NCBI GenBank assembly: GCA_965213775.1 | Contig: CBDCAC010000007.1 | Span: 1-64,000, forward strand | Reading direction: 5' to 3' | Source: Lichenicoccus sp965213775 | Lineage (GTDB): Bacteria; Pseudomonadota; Alphaproteobacteria; Acetobacterales; Acetobacteraceae | DNA: 64,000 nucleotides | Part shown: piece after piece, positions 62,331-64,000 of the stretch | Layout: each line of letters opens with the position of its first letter | How positions within the stretch are numbered: the first letter of the stretch is position 1 | The notes under the pieces: model-generated | What the model was told of the DNA's origin: nothing | Database searches by the model: none | The model's input: the letters and a program-made list of their open reading frames with translations, nothing else | Translations under genes and position numbers: made by a program

Positions 62331-63161
62331 TCACGCTAGAATGGGTGGAGCACCATACGGTCGCCCCGCAAGCTGGTTCAGAGAAACCCGGCTGCGATTG
62401 ACATAGCCGATCGCTTGCGTTGCCGCTGCCAGTGATCCTGCCGCCGCAGTTGCTGCGATCAATCCTCGAGATGTTGCGACACCTAGAGTGCGGCTGTCAC
62501 CAGCGGCGGGTAGAGATTTGGCTGACGCAATGACGATGCTCTGGACCACGATACCGGCGGCTTGAACAGCCAGACCGACCGTTGCGAGGTTTCCTGGCGA
62601 TGTTGACGGACCTGGTAATGCAATCGCACTCGTGACACTCGACAAGGCGGCCTGTGAGGAGGTCAACCCAAAGCCGGATAGAGCTGTCGTAGCACTGGCG
62701 ATGTCGGCCGAGAGCGATGAGGCCGTATCGGCCTCGGAGTCATCCAGTTGAGCGACCGTATCCGGAATAGTCTCGGTTCTAATGCGATAGGCGATCAGCG
62801 CGCCCCTGTCCTGTAGATCGTACTCGAAATGCACGACGACGACGTTGAAGGCATAGTCCCCGAAGCTGAGTTCGACCATCTCGCCACTCTGCCGTATCGA
62901 GTCGACCAAACGTGCTCGAGTGGCGGCGAACGGTCCTGTGAAGAAGCCTGCCCAGGAGATCGCACTGTCATCCACCCCCATGGCATCGACGATACGTCCA
63001 CCTCCAGGCAGGCGATGGATCGTGACGGCGTGGGCGCCTCCTACTCCAATTCGGGACGGAACCTCATGTCCCTCGAATATGACTGATCCGAGAACCACCG
63101 GTGCTTGATCGACCGCGACCATCAGGGCGCTAGCGATGCCGAGCCCGAAAGTCCCGCTCAT
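62331..63161 (-). CDS. Tail protein, Mu gp43 (DNA circulation)-like position
   Basis: Protein of 276 residues. The N-terminal half contains a beta-rich pattern (VTIHRLPGGGRIVDAMGVDDSAISWAGFFTG, then RSGEMVELSFGDYAFNVVVVHFEYDL) as in the gp43/DNA_circ_N and XkdP/gp53-like adaptors. The C-terminal half is Ala/Ser-rich helical. Assignment rests mostly on gene order. It overlaps the upstream gene as ATGA (63158-63161). Confidence 0.65.
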   Translation of the reverse strand: MSGTFGLGIASALMVAVDQAPVVLGSVIFEGHEVPSRIGVGGAHAVTIHRLPGGGRIVDAMGVDDSAISWAGFFTGPFAATRARLVDSIRQSGEMVELSFGDYAFNVVVVHFEYDLQDRGALIAYRIRTETIPDTVAQLDDSEADTASSLSADIASATTALSGFGLTSSQAALSSVTSAIALPGPSTSPGNLATVGLAVQAAGIVVQSIVIASAKSLPAAGDSRTLGVATSRGLIAATAAAGSLAAATQAIGYVNRSRVSLNQLAGRPYGAPPILA

Positions 63162-64000
63162 AAGGGCGCACCTGTTCCAGCGAAGATGGGCATAGCACGA
63201 AGATTGACTGCGGAACCGGATCGCGTCGGTAGGCTTGCGGCGCTTGTCTGACCGGTCGCCACTAACCTACCCATCTTTCGACCATCCATCAGCACCTCAC
63301 CTCTCAGGGCGACTATCAATCCTGCTTGCCCCCCCTGCCCCGCTGACGAGCCGGAGTCACTCGAGACTCTCTCAGGCGGTGTTTGATATTGGCTCCCACG
63401 ACCGCGCTGCGAGCCCATGGATGTGGAACCCATCGTATCGCCTGATCGAGCCGCCGTGACGGGAAGTCTGGGATTGATGGCTCCGCGTGGCACGACGTCG
63501 CGCCCCGATAGCGCTCGATCGTAAGAGGATGCTCGTGGCGCGATGCCGACCATCGCGATGGACAGCTCGCTGGAGGCGCTCGAAGGCTTGATCTGAGACC
63601 TGACTCCGAACTTCGTATTGGCGGCCTTCATCATCTCCAGCGCGGGCCATGCGGACTCCGACCCTCTTCTCGAGGGGACGCCATCCAGAGCCGCTTCGAA
63701 GGGTTTGATTGAAGTTCCGAAAGGGACCGTTACTGTATCTTGCGAACGTAGACTGGGCGGGATTGTCGTTACTTTCCCACGATTTTTATCATCTCTGATA
63801 GCTCGCTGTAGAGCAGACGGCTGATGTGGTCCATCGGCCATGACGGCCCTTAAAGCGCCTCTGCCAGCCGTTAGTTGTTTCTCAACCAAGCCAGGTGCAG
63901 CGGAAGGCTCAGTGGTAACCTGCTCTAGCGCGGCTGATGGGAACGATCTGCTCGTAACGACACCCGTTGAGATCATCCCGGCAGATGCCGCCGAAGATCT
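63158..64000 (-). CDS. Probable tape-measure protein, C-terminal part (runs off right edge)
   Basis: At least 280 residues; the frame is open to the window edge. It is Ser/Ala/Arg-rich and low in structure. The last residues (GLIVALRGEVLMDGRKMGRLVATG) match the usual C-terminus of tail tape-measure proteins, with the DGR+hydrophobic pattern. It is first in gene order of the visible module, as expected for Mu-like gp42. The identity of the rest cannot be judged. Confidence 0.6.
   Translation of the reverse strand, partial: RSSAASAGMISTGVVTSRSFPSAALEQVTTEPSAAPGLVEKQLTAGRGALRAVMADGPHQPSALQRAIRDDKNRGKVTTIPPSLRSQDTVTVPFGTSIKPFEAALDGVPSRRGSESAWPALEMMKAANTKFGVRSQIKPSSASSELSIAMVGIAPRASSYDRALSGRDVVPRGAINPRLPVTAARSGDTMGSTSMGSQRGRGSQYQTPPERVSSDSGSSAGQGGQAGLIVALRGEVLMDGRKMGRLVATGQTSAASLPTRSGSAVNLRAMPIFAGTGAPL

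Overview
The window reads as chromosome of a high-GC alphaproteobacterium, most likely in the Rhodospirillales/Acetobacteraceae. This rests on the gene order dusB-ntrB-ntrC-ntrY-ntrX-hfq-hflX, a fused ispDF, an RNase E with a long acidic insert in its S1 domain, Tat-type signals on periplasmic enzymes, and several copies of a GC-rich palindromic repeat. Species cannot be fixed from the sequence alone.

Layout. 1-6.5 kb: 5' half of rne (runs off the left edge), a divergent AmiC-type amidase, two glycine-zipper lipoproteins flanking leuA, and mazG. 6.5-16.8 kb: a leftward block with an inositol-phosphatase-family enzyme, hflX (broken by two frameshifts), hfq, ntrX, ntrY, ntrC, ntrB and dusB. 16.9-24.1 kb: ispDF with a degenerate IspD half, a nitroreductase, a 50-residue membrane peptide, acylphosphatase, an AsmA-like protein, a RluC-type pseudouridine synthase and rarA. 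24.3-32 kb: OsmC-like peroxidase, aldo-keto reductase, Tat-exported cupin, and a LysR regulator followed by an RND permease and its adaptor. 32-35.6 kb: GT39-type membrane glycosyltransferase, DUF427, a coiled-coil protein, a small membrane protein, an RHH-like protein and a LexA-type box. 35.8-40.8 kb: the SpoVR-YeaH-PrkA operon.

41.1-49.0 kb is one tight leftward operon for cell wall, replication and translation: mltB, rlpA, dac, tmk, holB, metG, tatD and a PhnP-like hydrolase, with almost every junction an ATGA overlap. After a gene-poor 0.66 kb stretch, base composition drops visibly. There follows an accessory stretch (49.7-53.6 kb) of envelope genes: a DedA membrane protein, a cyanophycin-synthetase-like ATP-grasp enzyme, an orphan MlaD-like protein, undecaprenyl-diphosphatase and a secreted SGNH hydrolase.

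From 53.7 kb to the right edge the DNA is phage-derived: a glycosyltransferase with an IS630-family element inserted exactly in its stop codon, then, on the minus strand, a GH108 endolysin, a tail fibre and a Mu-like contractile-tail and baseplate module (gpI, J, W, V, D, X, a gp43-like protein and the C-terminus of a tape-measure-like protein). Head, packaging and integration genes are not in view, so prophage, remnant or tailocin cannot be told apart here.

The observations most worth a second look are the envelope cassette at 49.7-53.6 kb, the tail module with its neighbouring glycosyltransferase, the degenerate IspD half of ispDF, the double frameshift in hflX, and the repeat element that forms the C-terminus of MazG.
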